DNA of 64,000 bases, taken from positions 16,643 through 80,642 of the forward strand of contig CAAEIG010000125.1 in the NCBI GenBank assembly GCA_900755895.1, read 5' to 3'. This document shows positions 34,063 to 42,233 of this stretch, in pieces; the first letter of the stretch is position 1, and every line of letters starts with the position of its first letter. A program made the position numbers and the translations under genes. The notes beneath the pieces were generated by a model. The model had not been told where the DNA came from and did no database searches. It was given only the letters and a program-made list of their open reading frames with translations. The stretch comes from Clostridia bacterium. GTDB taxonomy: Bacteria; Bacillota; Clostridia; Oscillospirales; Acutalibacteraceae.

Positions 34063-35388
34063 ATGGCAAAACCCATCGTAGCGATTGTGGGACGCCCCAA
34101 TGTGGGCAAGTCCACGCTGTTCAATAAGATCGTGGGGCAGCGGCTCTCCATTGTGGAGGACACTCCCGGCGTCACCCGGGACCGGATCTTCGGGGACGCG
34201 GAGTGGTGCGGCAGAAAGTTCTCCCTGGTGGACACCGGGGGCATCGAGCCTGCCAGCAAGGATGTGATCCTCACCCAGATGCGGGAGCAGGCGCAGATCG
34301 CCATTGACTCTGCCAGCGCCATCATCCTGGTGACGGACATCCGCACCGGAGTCACTGCCACTGACGCGGATGTGGCCAATATTCTGCTGAAAAGCGGTGT
34401 GCCGGTGGTGCTGTGCGTCAACAAGTGCGACACCATTGGCGAGCCCCCCGCGGAGTTCTATGAGTTCTACAACCTGGGCCTGGGCGACCCAGTGATGGTG
34501 TCCTCGGTGCATGGACACGGCACTGGTGACCTGCTGGACCGCGTCTGTGACGTCCTTCCCGATGACGTGGAGGAGGAAGAGGAAGGCGAGATCATCAAGG
34601 TGGCCGTCATTGGCAAGCCCAACGTGGGCAAATCCTCCTTGGTGAACAAGGTCAGCGGGGAAAACCGCTGCATTGTCTCCGACATCGCGGGCACCACTCG
34701 GGACGCGGTGGACACCACCATTGAGAACAAGTTCGGCACCTTCACCTTTATCGACACAGCCGGCTTGCGCCGCAAGAGCAAGGTGGAGGACGCCATTGAG
34801 CATTACAGCAACCTGCGGGCCGAGATGGCCGTGGAGCGTGCAGACGTGTGCCTGATCCTCATTGACGGAGAGGTGGGCTTCACCGAGCAGGACTCCAAAG
34901 TTGCCGGTATCGCCCATGAGGCGGGCAAGGGCTGCATCATCTGCGTCAACAAGTGGGACGCTGTTGAGAAGGACGACAAGACCATGCAGGAGATGCGGGC
35001 AAAGCTGGAGAAGGATTTCTCTTTCATGTCCTATGCGCCCATCCTGTTCATCTCTGCGAAGACCGGCCAGCGGCTGGACCGCATGTTTGAGATGATCAAA
35101 CTGGTGGCTTCCTCCAACGCTATGCGTGTGACCACCGGTACCTTGAATGATATCTTGGCCCAGGCTACGGCTCGGGTGCAGCCGCCCACGGACAAGGGCA
35201 AGCGGCTGAAGATCTACTATATGACCCAGGCTTCCACAAAGCCCCCTACGTTTATCTGTTTCTGCAACGATCATGAACTGTTTCACTTCTCCTACCAGCG
35301 GTACCTGGAGAACAGGATCCGTGAGACCTTCGGTTTGGAGGGTACACCCATCCGTATGGTGATCCGGGAGCGGGGAGACAAGGACTGA
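34063..35388 (+). CDS. der: Ribosome biogenesis GTPase Der (EngA)
   Basis: Tandem-GTPase factor for late 50S assembly. The first G domain has GRPNVGKST near residue 10 and DTPGVTRDR near 35; the second has GKPNVGKSS near 186 and DTAGLRRKSKV near 232; each has an NKCD/NKWD specificity motif (near 118 and 298). The C-terminal KH-like domain (about 355-441) ends in a basic, acid-mixed tail. It has 441 aa with the ATG at 34063. An in-frame ATG at 34051 would add four residues. It lies between the DUF512 gene and plsY. Confidence 0.97.
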   Translation: MAKPIVAIVGRPNVGKSTLFNKIVGQRLSIVEDTPGVTRDRIFGDAEWCGRKFSLVDTGGIEPASKDVILTQMREQAQIAIDSASAIILVTDIRTGVTATDADVANILLKSGVPVVLCVNKCDTIGEPPAEFYEFYNLGLGDPVMVSSVHGHGTGDLLDRVCDVLPDDVEEEEEGEIIKVAVIGKPNVGKSSLVNKVSGENRCIVSDIAGTTRDAVDTTIENKFGTFTFIDTAGLRRKSKVEDAIEHYSNLRAEMAVERADVCLILIDGEVGFTEQDSKVAGIAHEAGKGCIICVNKWDAVEKDDKTMQEMRAKLEKDFSFMSYAPILFISAKTGQRLDRMFEMIKLVASSNAMRVTTGTLNDILAQATARVQPPTDKGKRLKIYYMTQASTKPPTFICFCNDHELFHFSYQRYLENRIRETFGLEGTPIRMVIRERGDKD

Positions 35389-35422
35389 GCAAATAAACTA
35401 TGGAAGGCGGTAGTATTGGCAC

Positions 35423-36133
35423 ATGGCATACGAGGTTTTGGCGCTGGCGCTGACGGCGCTGGCAGGATATCTGCTGGGAAGCATCAACAGTTCCATCATA
35501 CTCACCTGGTTTTTTAAGGATAAAGAGGACATCCGCAAGTACGGCAGCGGAAACGCAGGCATGACCAACGTGCTGCGCAGCGTGGGTAAGCTGCCCGCGG
35601 CGCTGACCTTTGTGGGGGATTTCCTCAAGTGTGTGGCAGCGTTGTTGCTGGCCCAGGGATTTGTGGCGCTGTTTGCCAACTGGGGTGGCATCCAGGCTGA
35701 CGAGCTGTACGACGTTGCCCGGTATGTGGCGGGAGTGTCCTGTGTGTTGGGACATATTTTCCCCGTGTACTACGGATTCCGGGGCGGAAAAGGCGTGGTT
35801 ACCTCCGCAGCCATGATTGCCCTGACGGATTGGCGGGTGTTCCTGCTGGTGCTGCTGACCTTTGCCATTGTGTTTGCCGTGAAGCGGATCGTCTCTTTGG
35901 CGTCCATTGTCTGTGCGGCGCTGTATCCGGTGTTCACCTTTTTGTTCCTGTTCCTGGTGGAGTTTTCCGGAAGCCCTCTGCCTCAGCACGGGGAGCACAG
36001 CCTTGCCTATTTGCTGTTTGCCACAGCGGCCTCTCTGTTTATCGGCCTGACGGTGATCGTCAAACATAGGGCGAATATTGGACGGTTGCTCCGAGGTGAG
36101 GAGAAGCCCATCATTCTGAAAAAGGGGAAGTGA
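35423..36133 (+). CDS. plsY: Acyl-phosphate:glycerol-3-phosphate acyltransferase PlsY
   Basis: Membrane acyltransferase that starts phospholipid synthesis by acylating glycerol-3-phosphate. The 236-aa protein has an N-terminal helix (about 5-28, GYLLGSIN), the first motif YGSGNAGMTNVLRSVGK near 38, a second around FVGDFLKC near 65, and the third FRGGKGVVTS near 115, with about five helices in all. It is somewhat longer than many PlsY owing to the loop near 85-95 and the tail. The ribosome binding site is weak (GGAAGGCGG, 13 bp away). It follows der by 34 bp. Confidence 0.95.
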   Translation: MAYEVLALALTALAGYLLGSINSSIILTWFFKDKEDIRKYGSGNAGMTNVLRSVGKLPAALTFVGDFLKCVAALLLAQGFVALFANWGGIQADELYDVARYVAGVSCVLGHIFPVYYGFRGGKGVVTSAAMIALTDWRVFLLVLLTFAIVFAVKRIVSLASIVCAALYPVFTFLFLFLVEFSGSPLPQHGEHSLAYLLFATAASLFIGLTVIVKHRANIGRLLRGEEKPIILKKGK

Positions 36134-36143
36134 GCTTCCCGCC

Positions 36144-36167
36144 AGACCCTCCGGCGAAGGAGGGTCT
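36144..36167 (+). terminator. Hairpin after plsY (weak terminator)
   Basis: A 9-bp perfect stem AGACCCTCC / GGAGGGTCT with loop GGCGAA sits 10 bp after the stop. The T tract is poor (TCTGCTG), so termination may be partial or factor-dependent. Confidence 0.55.
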
Positions 36168-36304
36168 TCTGCTGAAAAGGGAGAGGCCTTTCCTGCTGGA
36201 AAATGGCTGTTTTCCTGGCGTTTTGGGCAATTTGCTGAGACTTTGAGAAGGGCGTCAAAGGCTGTAACCTTTTGTCATACGGCCCTCTCAAGCGTTGCCT
36301 GATA

Positions 36305-36333
36305 TTGACTTTTGCCACGGTATGTATTATTAT
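36305..36333 (+). promoter_or_regulatory. Promoter of murA
   Basis: TTGACT (36305-36310) and TATTAT (36328-36333) are 17 bp apart; the overlapping TATAAT at 36331 would give a 20-bp spacer. The rest of the 280-bp gap holds nothing recognisable apart from the hairpin after plsY. Confidence 0.75.
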
Positions 36334-36414
36334 AATCATCAGTCAAATACTAGTTTTGTAAACTGAAGGCCTACAGGCTAGCTTGTTTTTCAAAGCCGAT
36401 AGGAAGTGGAATAT

Positions 36415-37704
36415 TTGGAAAAATACGTGATCAAGGGCGGCAGCCGCCTGACCGGAGAAGTAAACATCAGCGGTGCTAAAAACGCCGCCATGGCCATTAT
36501 CCCGGCCACCATTTTGGCGGACGCTCCTTGCCGCATTGAGAATCTGCCGGACATCTCTGATGTGAAGGCTCTCACTTATATTTTGGAGGGTATGGGTGCC
36601 AGTGTGGAATACCTGGACCGCCATACCGTAGAGATTGACCCCCGTACTGTGGACTCCTATACCGTGTCCGCGGACATTGCCCGGCGCATCCGTGGCTCCT
36701 ATTATTTCTTGGGAGCTCTGCTGGGCCGCAGCCGCAAGGCGGTGGTCACCATGCCTGGAGGCTGCAATCTGGGCGTGCGTCCCATTGACCAGCATTTGAA
36801 GGGCTTTGGAGCTTTGGGCTGTGAGTACAGCCTGGATAACGGCATGATCGCCGTGTCCGCTCCCAATGATCTCCATGGAGCCAGTGTCTATCTAGACATT
36901 GTGTCCGTGGGCGCCACCATGAATATCATCCTGGCCGCCGTGAAGGCCCGGGGCCTGACTGTCATCGAGAACGCTGCCAGGGAGCCCCACATTGTGGATC
37001 TGGCTAACTTCCTGAACACTTTGGGCGCTGATATCCGGGGTGCAGGTACGGATACCATTAAGATTCACGGAGTCCAGCGGCTGCGGGGCGCAGCATACTC
37101 CATCATCCCGGACCAGATCGAGGCTGGCACCTATATGGTGGCAGCGGCAGCCACTGGGGGGGACGTGACCGTGAAGAATGTAACCCCCAAGCATTTGGAG
37201 TCTATTTCTGCCAAGCTGGAAGAGATGGGTGTCAGCGTGGAAGAGGGAGACGATACGGTGCGGGTGTTCTGCCAACAGCCTCTGCGCCGGTGCAATGTAA
37301 AGACCATGCCCCATCCTGGATTCCCCACCGATATGCAGCCTCAGATCACGGCGCTGCTGTCCGTGGTGAATGGCACCAGCATGGTCAATGAGAGCGTTTA
37401 CGAAGGAAACCGCTACAAGTATGTGGACGAGCTGCGGCGCATGGGCGCCCAGATCACGGTGGACGGCAAAATCGCCATCATCGAGGGTGTGGATCATCTG
37501 AAGGGGGCTCCTGTCCGAGCTCTGGACCTGCGAGCCGGAGCCGCAATGGTCATTGCCGGTTTGGTTGCCAAAGGCACCACTGTGGTGGAAGATGTGCGTT
37601 ATATTGAACGCGGGTATGAGAACATTGTGGAAAAACTGGTGGACCTGGGGGCGGATATCTACCGCAGCCAGGAGCCGGAACAGGCGATGGGAAAAATCGG
37701 CTGA
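36415..37704 (+). CDS. murA: UDP-N-acetylglucosamine 1-carboxyvinyltransferase MurA
   Basis: First committed step of peptidoglycan synthesis: transfers enolpyruvate from PEP to UDP-GlcNAc; the target of fosfomycin. The EPT fold opens with EKYVIKGGSRLTGEV and has ISGAKNAAMAII near 18 (KN pair binding substrate) and the catalytic Cys in PGGCNLGVRPIDQH near 113. It has 429 aa from the TTG at 36415, preferred because AGGAAG lies 8 bp upstream and the protein then begins MEKYVI like its relatives; GTG at 36406 is in frame but abuts the Shine-Dalgarno. A terminator follows. Confidence 0.97.
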   Translation: MEKYVIKGGSRLTGEVNISGAKNAAMAIIPATILADAPCRIENLPDISDVKALTYILEGMGASVEYLDRHTVEIDPRTVDSYTVSADIARRIRGSYYFLGALLGRSRKAVVTMPGGCNLGVRPIDQHLKGFGALGCEYSLDNGMIAVSAPNDLHGASVYLDIVSVGATMNIILAAVKARGLTVIENAAREPHIVDLANFLNTLGADIRGAGTDTIKIHGVQRLRGAAYSIIPDQIEAGTYMVAAAATGGDVTVKNVTPKHLESISAKLEEMGVSVEEGDDTVRVFCQQPLRRCNVKTMPHPGFPTDMQPQITALLSVVNGTSMVNESVYEGNRYKYVDELRRMGAQITVDGKIAIIEGVDHLKGAPVRALDLRAGAAMVIAGLVAKGTTVVEDVRYIERGYENIVEKLVDLGADIYRSQEPEQAMGKIG

Positions 37705-37724
37705 GTGTAACAAGTGAAAACCCG

Positions 37725-37757
37725 GGGCTGCGGCAGAGGTGCGGCAGCCCTTTTGTT
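37725..37757 (+). terminator. Terminator after murA
   Basis: The stem GGGCTGC / GCAGCCC (37725-37750) is followed by TTTTGTTTTGG, 21 bp after the stop. Confidence 0.78.
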
Positions 37758-37776
37758 TTGGAAAAAAGGTGAGAAG

Positions 37777-38559
37777 ATGGCAAGGCTATGCCCGCTGTTT
37801 TCCGGCAGTACGGGAAACAGTTATTACATAGGCTCCCGCAGCGCGGGGCTGCTGATTGACGCAGGGCGGAGCGCCCGCCAGCTGGATGGGATGTTGAAGC
37901 GCTGCGAGGTGGATCCCCTGGCCATTCAGGGAATCCTCATCACTCATGAACACAGCGACCACATTGCAGGTGTCCGGGTGTTTGCCAAGAAATACGGCCT
38001 GCCGGTGTTTGCGTCCCAGGGGACTTTGGCTGCCATGCAGTCCTCCTTGGAGGGTGTGGAGGCCTGGGTGGTGGATGCCCCCCTGGAGCTGGCGGGCATG
38101 AAGATCCGGCCCTTTTCCACACCCCACGACAGCGCCCAGTCCTTGGGATATCGCATCACCACCGGGGACGGCCGGGAGTTTGCCCTGGCCACGGACCTGG
38201 GAGAGTTGACCGACACCGTGCGGGAGCACCTGCTGGGAGCGGAGTTTGTGGTGATCGAGTCCAACCACGACCGGGAGATGCTGCGCACAGGGGGTTATCC
38301 GGCCTACTTAAAGCGCAGGATTCTATCTGGGCGGGGTCACTTGTCCAACGACGCCTGTGCTGCCTTTCTACCGGAGTTGGCCCGGTCCGGGACCAAGCGG
38401 TTTTTGCTGGCCCACCTCAGCCGGGAGAACAACACTCCCGGACTGGCCCATGACGCCGCTCTAGCTGCATTGACCGGAGCAGGATACACAACCGGTTCTG
38501 GCTTTTGGTTGGAAGTAGCCCAGCCGGAGAACCTTCAGGGCAACACTATCATATTTTAG
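37777..38559 (+). CDS. Metallo-beta-lactamase-fold hydrolase (YycJ/WalJ-like)
   Basis: A 260-aa MBL protein: FSGSTGNSYYIGS at the N-terminus, LIDAGRSARQL near 28, the metal motif THEHSDHIAGV near 53 (HXHXDH) and further His/Asp ligands in ESNHDREML near 165 and LAHLSRENN near 210. It fits the WalJ/YycJ 5'-exonuclease-like group, tied to cell-wall/replication control in Firmicutes; the nuclease role is inferred from the family. AAAAGGTGAG precedes the ATG. It is followed 11 bp later by rlmH, a common clostridial pair. Confidence 0.92.
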   Translation: MARLCPLFSGSTGNSYYIGSRSAGLLIDAGRSARQLDGMLKRCEVDPLAIQGILITHEHSDHIAGVRVFAKKYGLPVFASQGTLAAMQSSLEGVEAWVVDAPLELAGMKIRPFSTPHDSAQSLGYRITTGDGREFALATDLGELTDTVREHLLGAEFVVIESNHDREMLRTGGYPAYLKRRILSGRGHLSNDACAAFLPELARSGTKRFLLAHLSRENNTPGLAHDAALAALTGAGYTTGSGFWLEVAQPENLQGNTIIF

Positions 38560-38570
38560 GGGGAAATCCT

Positions 38571-39041
38571 GTGCTGACAGTAAAATTGCTCTGTGTGGGC
38601 AAGTTGAAGGAATCCTATTGGCGAGACGCTGTGGCGGAGTACGAAAAGCGGCTGCGTCCTCTGTGCAAATGGGAGCTTATTGAGCTGCCGGAAGCCCGTC
38701 TTCCTCAGGAGCCCTCCCAGGCGGAGATCGACGCAGCACTGGAAAAGGAGGGAGAGCAGCTGCTCCGCCGGGCTGCCGGAAAGATCTATCCCCTGTGCAT
38801 TGAGGGAAAAGCAGTGGACTCCCAAGGGATGGCGAAACGTCTGGCGGGGGCCATGCAGTCCCCAGGGGCGGTGACCTTTGTCATTGGCAGCTCCCATGGG
38901 CTTTCTCCGGCGGTGAAGGCAGCCGGTGAGGGGATCTCCATGTCGCCCATGACCTTTCCACATCAGTTGGCCCGGGTGATGCTCTGTGAACAGATCTATC
39001 GGGGGTTCCAGATCCTGAGCGGGACAAAATACCACAAATAA
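38571..39041 (+). CDS. rlmH: 23S rRNA (pseudouridine1915-N3)-methyltransferase RlmH
   Basis: SPOUT methyltransferase acting on assembled 70S ribosomes at Psi1915. VKLLCVGKLKESYW opens the protein, FVIGSSHGLSPAV near 102 and the C-terminal knot LARVMLCEQIYRGFQI...YHK are diagnostic, and 156 aa is standard. The start is GTG at 38571 with AGGGGG 8 bp upstream. It follows the MBL hydrolase gene by 11 bp and ends at a strong terminator. Confidence 0.97.
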   Translation: MLTVKLLCVGKLKESYWRDAVAEYEKRLRPLCKWELIELPEARLPQEPSQAEIDAALEKEGEQLLRRAAGKIYPLCIEGKAVDSQGMAKRLAGAMQSPGAVTFVIGSSHGLSPAVKAAGEGISMSPMTFPHQLARVMLCEQIYRGFQILSGTKYHK

Positions 39042-39047
39042 AATAAA

Positions 39048-39080
39048 ATGGACTTCCGGTAATCCGGAAGTCCATTTTTG
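39048..39080. terminator. Bidirectional terminator between rlmH and the PTS IIC gene
   Basis: A 12-bp perfect stem ATGGACTTCCGG / CCGGAAGTCCAT with a 4-nt loop (TAAT), followed by TTTT on plus and preceded by A runs, serves both convergent genes. Confidence 0.92.
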
Positions 39081-39091
39081 TATGGCTGTAG

Positions 39092-40171
39092 TTACAGGTC
39101 CAGCTTCATGTCGCCGTCCTTTACCCAGCCCAGCTTTCGCAGACCCAGGTTGATCACCCAGGACAGCACTGCCGGAAGCACAAAGCACAGCAACACAAGT
39201 CCCAGCCAGTCCATGGGGGTGATGGCGGCTTTCAAACCGTTAGCCACGTCGTTGACCCAGCCGTCCACCACACCGATCTGTCCCACTAAGCCGCAGGTTC
39301 CCATGCCGCTGGAGACCGGCGCGCCGTTCATCTCCAGACGGAATAGGCAGGTAGCCAGAGGTCCGGTGATGGCAGAAGCCAGGGTGGGTGCAATCCAGAT
39401 GCGGGGATTTTTGATGATGTTGGGCACTTGGAGCATGGAGGTTCCCAGACCCTGGGCCACCAGACCGCCCCATTTGTTCTCACGGAAGCTGATGACCGCA
39501 AAGCCCACCATCTGCGCACAACATCCGGCTACGGCAGCGCCTCCTGCCAGACCGGTCAGTCCCAACGCAGCACAGATGGCTGCGCTGCTGATGGGCAGGG
39601 TCAAAGCCACGCCTACCAGGACCGAGACGAAAATGCCCATGAGGAAGGGCTGGAGATTGGTGGCCCACATAATCAGCTGACCCACCGCGGAAGCGGCATT
39701 TCCAATGGGGGGCGCCAGCAGGTAGGCCAGCAGCGCTCCCGAAAGGATGGTCACCAGGGGGGTGACCAGGATGTCCACCGGGGTCTTTTTGCTCACCAGC
39801 TTGCCCAGTTCCGCTGCGATGATGGCCAGAACCAGCACAGCCAGCGGGCCGCCGTCCCCGCCCAGGGAGTTGGCGGCGCTTCCCACAGCTGCCAGGGAGA
39901 ACAGTACCAGGGGCGGGGCTTTCAAAGCGTAGCCGATGGCCACAGCCATAGCGGGGCCGGACATGGCCTTGGCAAAGTCACCGATTTCAGTCAGCAGAGG
40001 GATACCCAGCTGAGTGCCCAGTGTGGAGATGATGGTGCCGATGAGCAGGGATGCAAACAGCCCTTGGGCCATGGCGCTCATGGCGTCGATGAAGTACAGG
40101 TTTAAATAGGATTTTACAGTGTTCCATGCCGTCCCTTTTTGCTTGGGGGCGGCGGCGTTGTTTTGGTCCAA
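39092..40171 (-). CDS. PTS-IIC-like membrane carrier (PTS_EIIC_2 family)
   Basis: A 359-aa polytopic protein with about nine hydrophobic segments from residue 30 on. Features such as GSAANSLGGDGGPLAVLVLAI near 97, TPVDILVTPLVTILSG near 130 and MNGAPVSSGMGTCGLVGQIG near 276 fit PTS_EIIC_2, carriers that usually lack attached IIA/IIB domains. No IIA/IIB gene is adjacent, so its energy coupling and substrate are unknown. The start is TTG at 40171 with GAAGGGAAG 8 bp upstream. A leader of about 250 nt precedes it. It ends at the bidirectional terminator shared with rlmH. Confidence 0.85.
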   Translation of the reverse strand: MDQNNAAAPKQKGTAWNTVKSYLNLYFIDAMSAMAQGLFASLLIGTIISTLGTQLGIPLLTEIGDFAKAMSGPAMAVAIGYALKAPPLVLFSLAAVGSAANSLGGDGGPLAVLVLAIIAAELGKLVSKKTPVDILVTPLVTILSGALLAYLLAPPIGNAASAVGQLIMWATNLQPFLMGIFVSVLVGVALTLPISSAAICAALGLTGLAGGAAVAGCCAQMVGFAVISFRENKWGGLVAQGLGTSMLQVPNIIKNPRIWIAPTLASAITGPLATCLFRLEMNGAPVSSGMGTCGLVGQIGVVDGWVNDVANGLKAAITPMDWLGLVLLCFVLPAVLSWVINLGLRKLGWVKDGDMKLDL

Positions 40172-40430
40172 AATGATCTTCCCTTCTCAGAAAGAGAGGG
40201 GCCGAGGAAAACCGGGGGCCGGTTTTGCGGCCCATCTCTGTGGTTTCTCCGTGCCGAATCCCGCACCCCGGCACAGGGGATAATTCTGCGGGGATCTATC
40301 TTGGCTATGTTGCCCGGAGGACCGTCCGCTTTGGGGGGAGGGGATCGCCTGCCGGGGATCTCCCGACGTGTGTGGTCGTCCCGTATCCTACTGGCAGTAC
40401 TGTCCAGGGGGGCCGTCTAGGTTACTGGGT
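40172..40430 (-). promoter_or_regulatory. Long structured 5' leader of the PTS IIC gene
   Basis: This gene-free stretch is GC-rich on the minus strand and rich in short dyads: GTGCCG / CGGCAC, GACG / CGTC and GGGCC / GGCCC stems. A TATCAT -10 (minus strand, about 40430-40435) follows TTCCAT 17 bp upstream, implying an untranslated leader of about 250 nt. It matches no riboswitch class I could recognise. The remainder up to 40493 holds only promoter sequence. Confidence 0.45.
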
Positions 40431-40492
40431 TATGATAGCACACATCAAAACAGAATGGAAGCAACACACTGAAATTTTGTGTCTACCGGCAA

Positions 40493-40531
40493 CAAAAAGG
40501 ACCTTCAAGCATCGCTTGAAGGTCCTTTTTT
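40493..40531 (-). terminator. Terminator of gdhA
   Basis: The 12-bp stem GGACCTTCAAGC / GCTTGAAGGTCC (ATC loop, 40499-40525) is flanked by AAAAA (left) and TTTTTT (right), so it can work both ways. It lies 44 bp after the gdhA stop. Confidence 0.93.
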
Positions 40532-40574
40532 AACATGGCAAAGAAAAGCCGGAATTTACAATCTTAGGGAGAGC

Positions 40575-41906
40575 TTAGATCACGCCCTGAGCCAGCATGG
40601 CGTCAGCAACCTTGATGAAGCCGGCGATGTTGGCGCCCATGACGTAGTTCTTGGGATGGCCGTACTTCTCGGCAGCCTCGTCGGCGTTCTTGAAGATGTT
40701 CTCCATGATGCCCTTGAGCTTTGCGTCCACTTCCTCGAAGGTCCAGGACAGGCGCTCGCTGTTCTGGGTCATCTCCAGAGCGGAGGTGGCCACGCCGCCA
40801 GCGTTGGCAGCCTTGCCAGGGGCAAACAGAACGCCGCCCTCTTGCAGGATCTTAGTGGCTTCGATGGTGGTGGGCATGTTGGCGCCCTCAGCCACGGCAA
40901 TGCAGCCGTTGGCAACCAGGGCCTTGGCATCGTCCTCCAGCAGCTCGTTCTGAGTAGCGCAGGGCAGAGCGATGTCGCACTTGACGTTCCACACGCCGCG
41001 GCCCTCGTGGTACTCGGAGTTGGGACGATAGTTCTTGTACTCGGTCAAGCGAGCGCGCTTGACTTCCTTGATCTCCTTGATAGCAGCCAGGTCGATGCCC
41101 TCGGGATCGTACACCCAGCCGGTGGAGTCGGACATGGTGACGACCTTGGCGCCCATCTGCTGAGCCTTCTGGCAAGCGTAGATGGCCACGTTGCCAGCGC
41201 CGGAGATGACCACGGTCTTGCCAGCGATGTCATAGCTGTTCTTCTTCAGCATGGCAGCGGTGAAGTACAGCAGGCCGTAGCCGGTAGCCTCGGTACGAGC
41301 CAGGGAGCCGCCGTAGGTCAGGCCCTTGCCGGTGAGCACGCCCTCAAAGGCGTTGCGGATGCGCTTGTACTGGCCGAACATGTAGCCGATCTCCCGAGCG
41401 CCGGTGCCGATATCGCCGGCGGGCACATCGGTGTCGGGACCAATGTGGCGGAAGAGTTCCGTCATGAAGCTCTGGCAGAAAGCCATGATCTCGCGGTCGG
41501 ACTTGCCCTTGGGGTCGAAGTCAGAGCCGCCCTTGCCGCCGCCGATGGGCAGGCCGGTAAGGGAGTTCTTGAAGATCTGCTCAAAGCCCAGGAACTTGAT
41601 GATGCCCAGGTTTACGGAAGGATGGAGCCGCAGGCCACCCTTGTAGGGGCCAATGGCGGAGTTGAACTGTACGCGGAAGGCACGGTTCACCTGAACCTTG
41701 CCATTGTCGTCTACCCAGGGCACACGGAAGATGATCTGACGCTCGGGCTCAGTGATGCGCTCCAAAATGCCGCCAGCCTGATACTTGGGGTTGGCTTCGA
41801 TAACGGGCTCCAAAGAGGTGAGCACCTCAGTGGCAGCCTGGATGAATTCGGGTTCACCGGGGTTCTTCTTCTTCAAAAGTTCCAGCTGTTCGCTGACATA
41901 GGACAT
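40575..41906 (-). CDS. gdhA: Glutamate dehydrogenase, hexameric (NADP-type)
   Basis: Interconverts 2-oxoglutarate plus ammonia and glutamate. The 443-aa sequence has FRVQFNSAIGPYKGGLR near 74, the catalytic Lys region PIGGGKGGSDFDPKGKSD near 115, and a Rossmann motif VVISGAGNVAIYA near 218. The length and IGTGAREIGYMFGQYKRI match the hexameric bacterial type. An in-frame upstream ATG exists, but 41906 has GGAGGG 8 bp upstream. The promoter is TTGTAA-17-TAAGAT. It is divergent from purB, placing nitrogen assimilation beside purine synthesis. Confidence 0.97.
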   Translation of the reverse strand: MSYVSEQLELLKKKNPGEPEFIQAATEVLTSLEPVIEANPKYQAGGILERITEPERQIIFRVPWVDDNGKVQVNRAFRVQFNSAIGPYKGGLRLHPSVNLGIIKFLGFEQIFKNSLTGLPIGGGKGGSDFDPKGKSDREIMAFCQSFMTELFRHIGPDTDVPAGDIGTGAREIGYMFGQYKRIRNAFEGVLTGKGLTYGGSLARTEATGYGLLYFTAAMLKKNSYDIAGKTVVISGAGNVAIYACQKAQQMGAKVVTMSDSTGWVYDPEGIDLAAIKEIKEVKRARLTEYKNYRPNSEYHEGRGVWNVKCDIALPCATQNELLEDDAKALVANGCIAVAEGANMPTTIEATKILQEGGVLFAPGKAANAGGVATSALEMTQNSERLSWTFEEVDAKLKGIMENIFKNADEAAEKYGHPKNYVMGANIAGFIKVADAMLAQGVI

Positions 41907-41963
41907 GACGTTTTCCCTCCATACTGCAAGTTTGATTTTGGAATCCTGCAAAATCACAGTGCT

Positions 41964-41992
41964 ATCTTATCATAAAGGGCCGGATTTTACAA
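41964..41992 (-). promoter_or_regulatory. Promoter of gdhA
   Basis: On the minus strand TTGTAA (plus 41987-41992) and TAAGAT (plus 41964-41969) are separated by 17 bp, about 58 bp before the start codon. Confidence 0.8.
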
Positions 41993-42075
41993 GAAAAAAT
42001 TTGTAAAATTCCTTTTAATGACTTTTGGCGTAGAATCCCATTGGTTCCATTTCCCGAAAATCTTTTCCCAAACGA

Positions 42076-42104
42076 TTGACAATGAGCCAAGATTTTACTA
42101 AAAT
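42076..42104 (+). promoter_or_regulatory. Promoter of purB-purA
   Basis: TTGACA (42076-42081) and TAAAAT (42099-42104) are separated by 17 bp. This leaves a leader of about 120 nt before purB. Confidence 0.83.
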
Positions 42105-42152
42105 TGAAGCGTAAAAGGATGTCCGCCGCAGGGTGGACTTTCCCAGTGGGGT

Positions 42153-42182
42153 CCCGGAGGGAGGATGGCTGATCCTCCGGGG
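42153..42182 (+). promoter_or_regulatory. Alternative hairpins in the purB leader
   Basis: Two mutually exclusive pairings overlap: CCCGGAGG (42153-42160) with CCTCCGGG (42174-42181), and GGAGGAT (42160-42166) with ATCCTCC (42172-42178). The first is followed by CTTTCTTGTGTTT, a weak terminator-like tail. This may be an attenuator; no known purine or PRPP riboswitch was recognised. Confidence 0.4.
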
Positions 42183-42233
42183 CTTTCTTGTGTTTGCAAA
42201 AAGCGCAGAAAAAAAGAAAGGGTTGGTCGCAGC

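Noticed and set aside
40479..41975. Long open frame on the plus strand opposite gdhA (about 498 codons)
   Set aside because: It is antisense to a clear glutamate dehydrogenase gene and its translation is low-complexity (Gly, His, Val, Leu rich) with no domain; such frames arise from GC-rich codon use on the other strand. Similar antisense frames lie opposite leuS, purB, purA, der and pgi.
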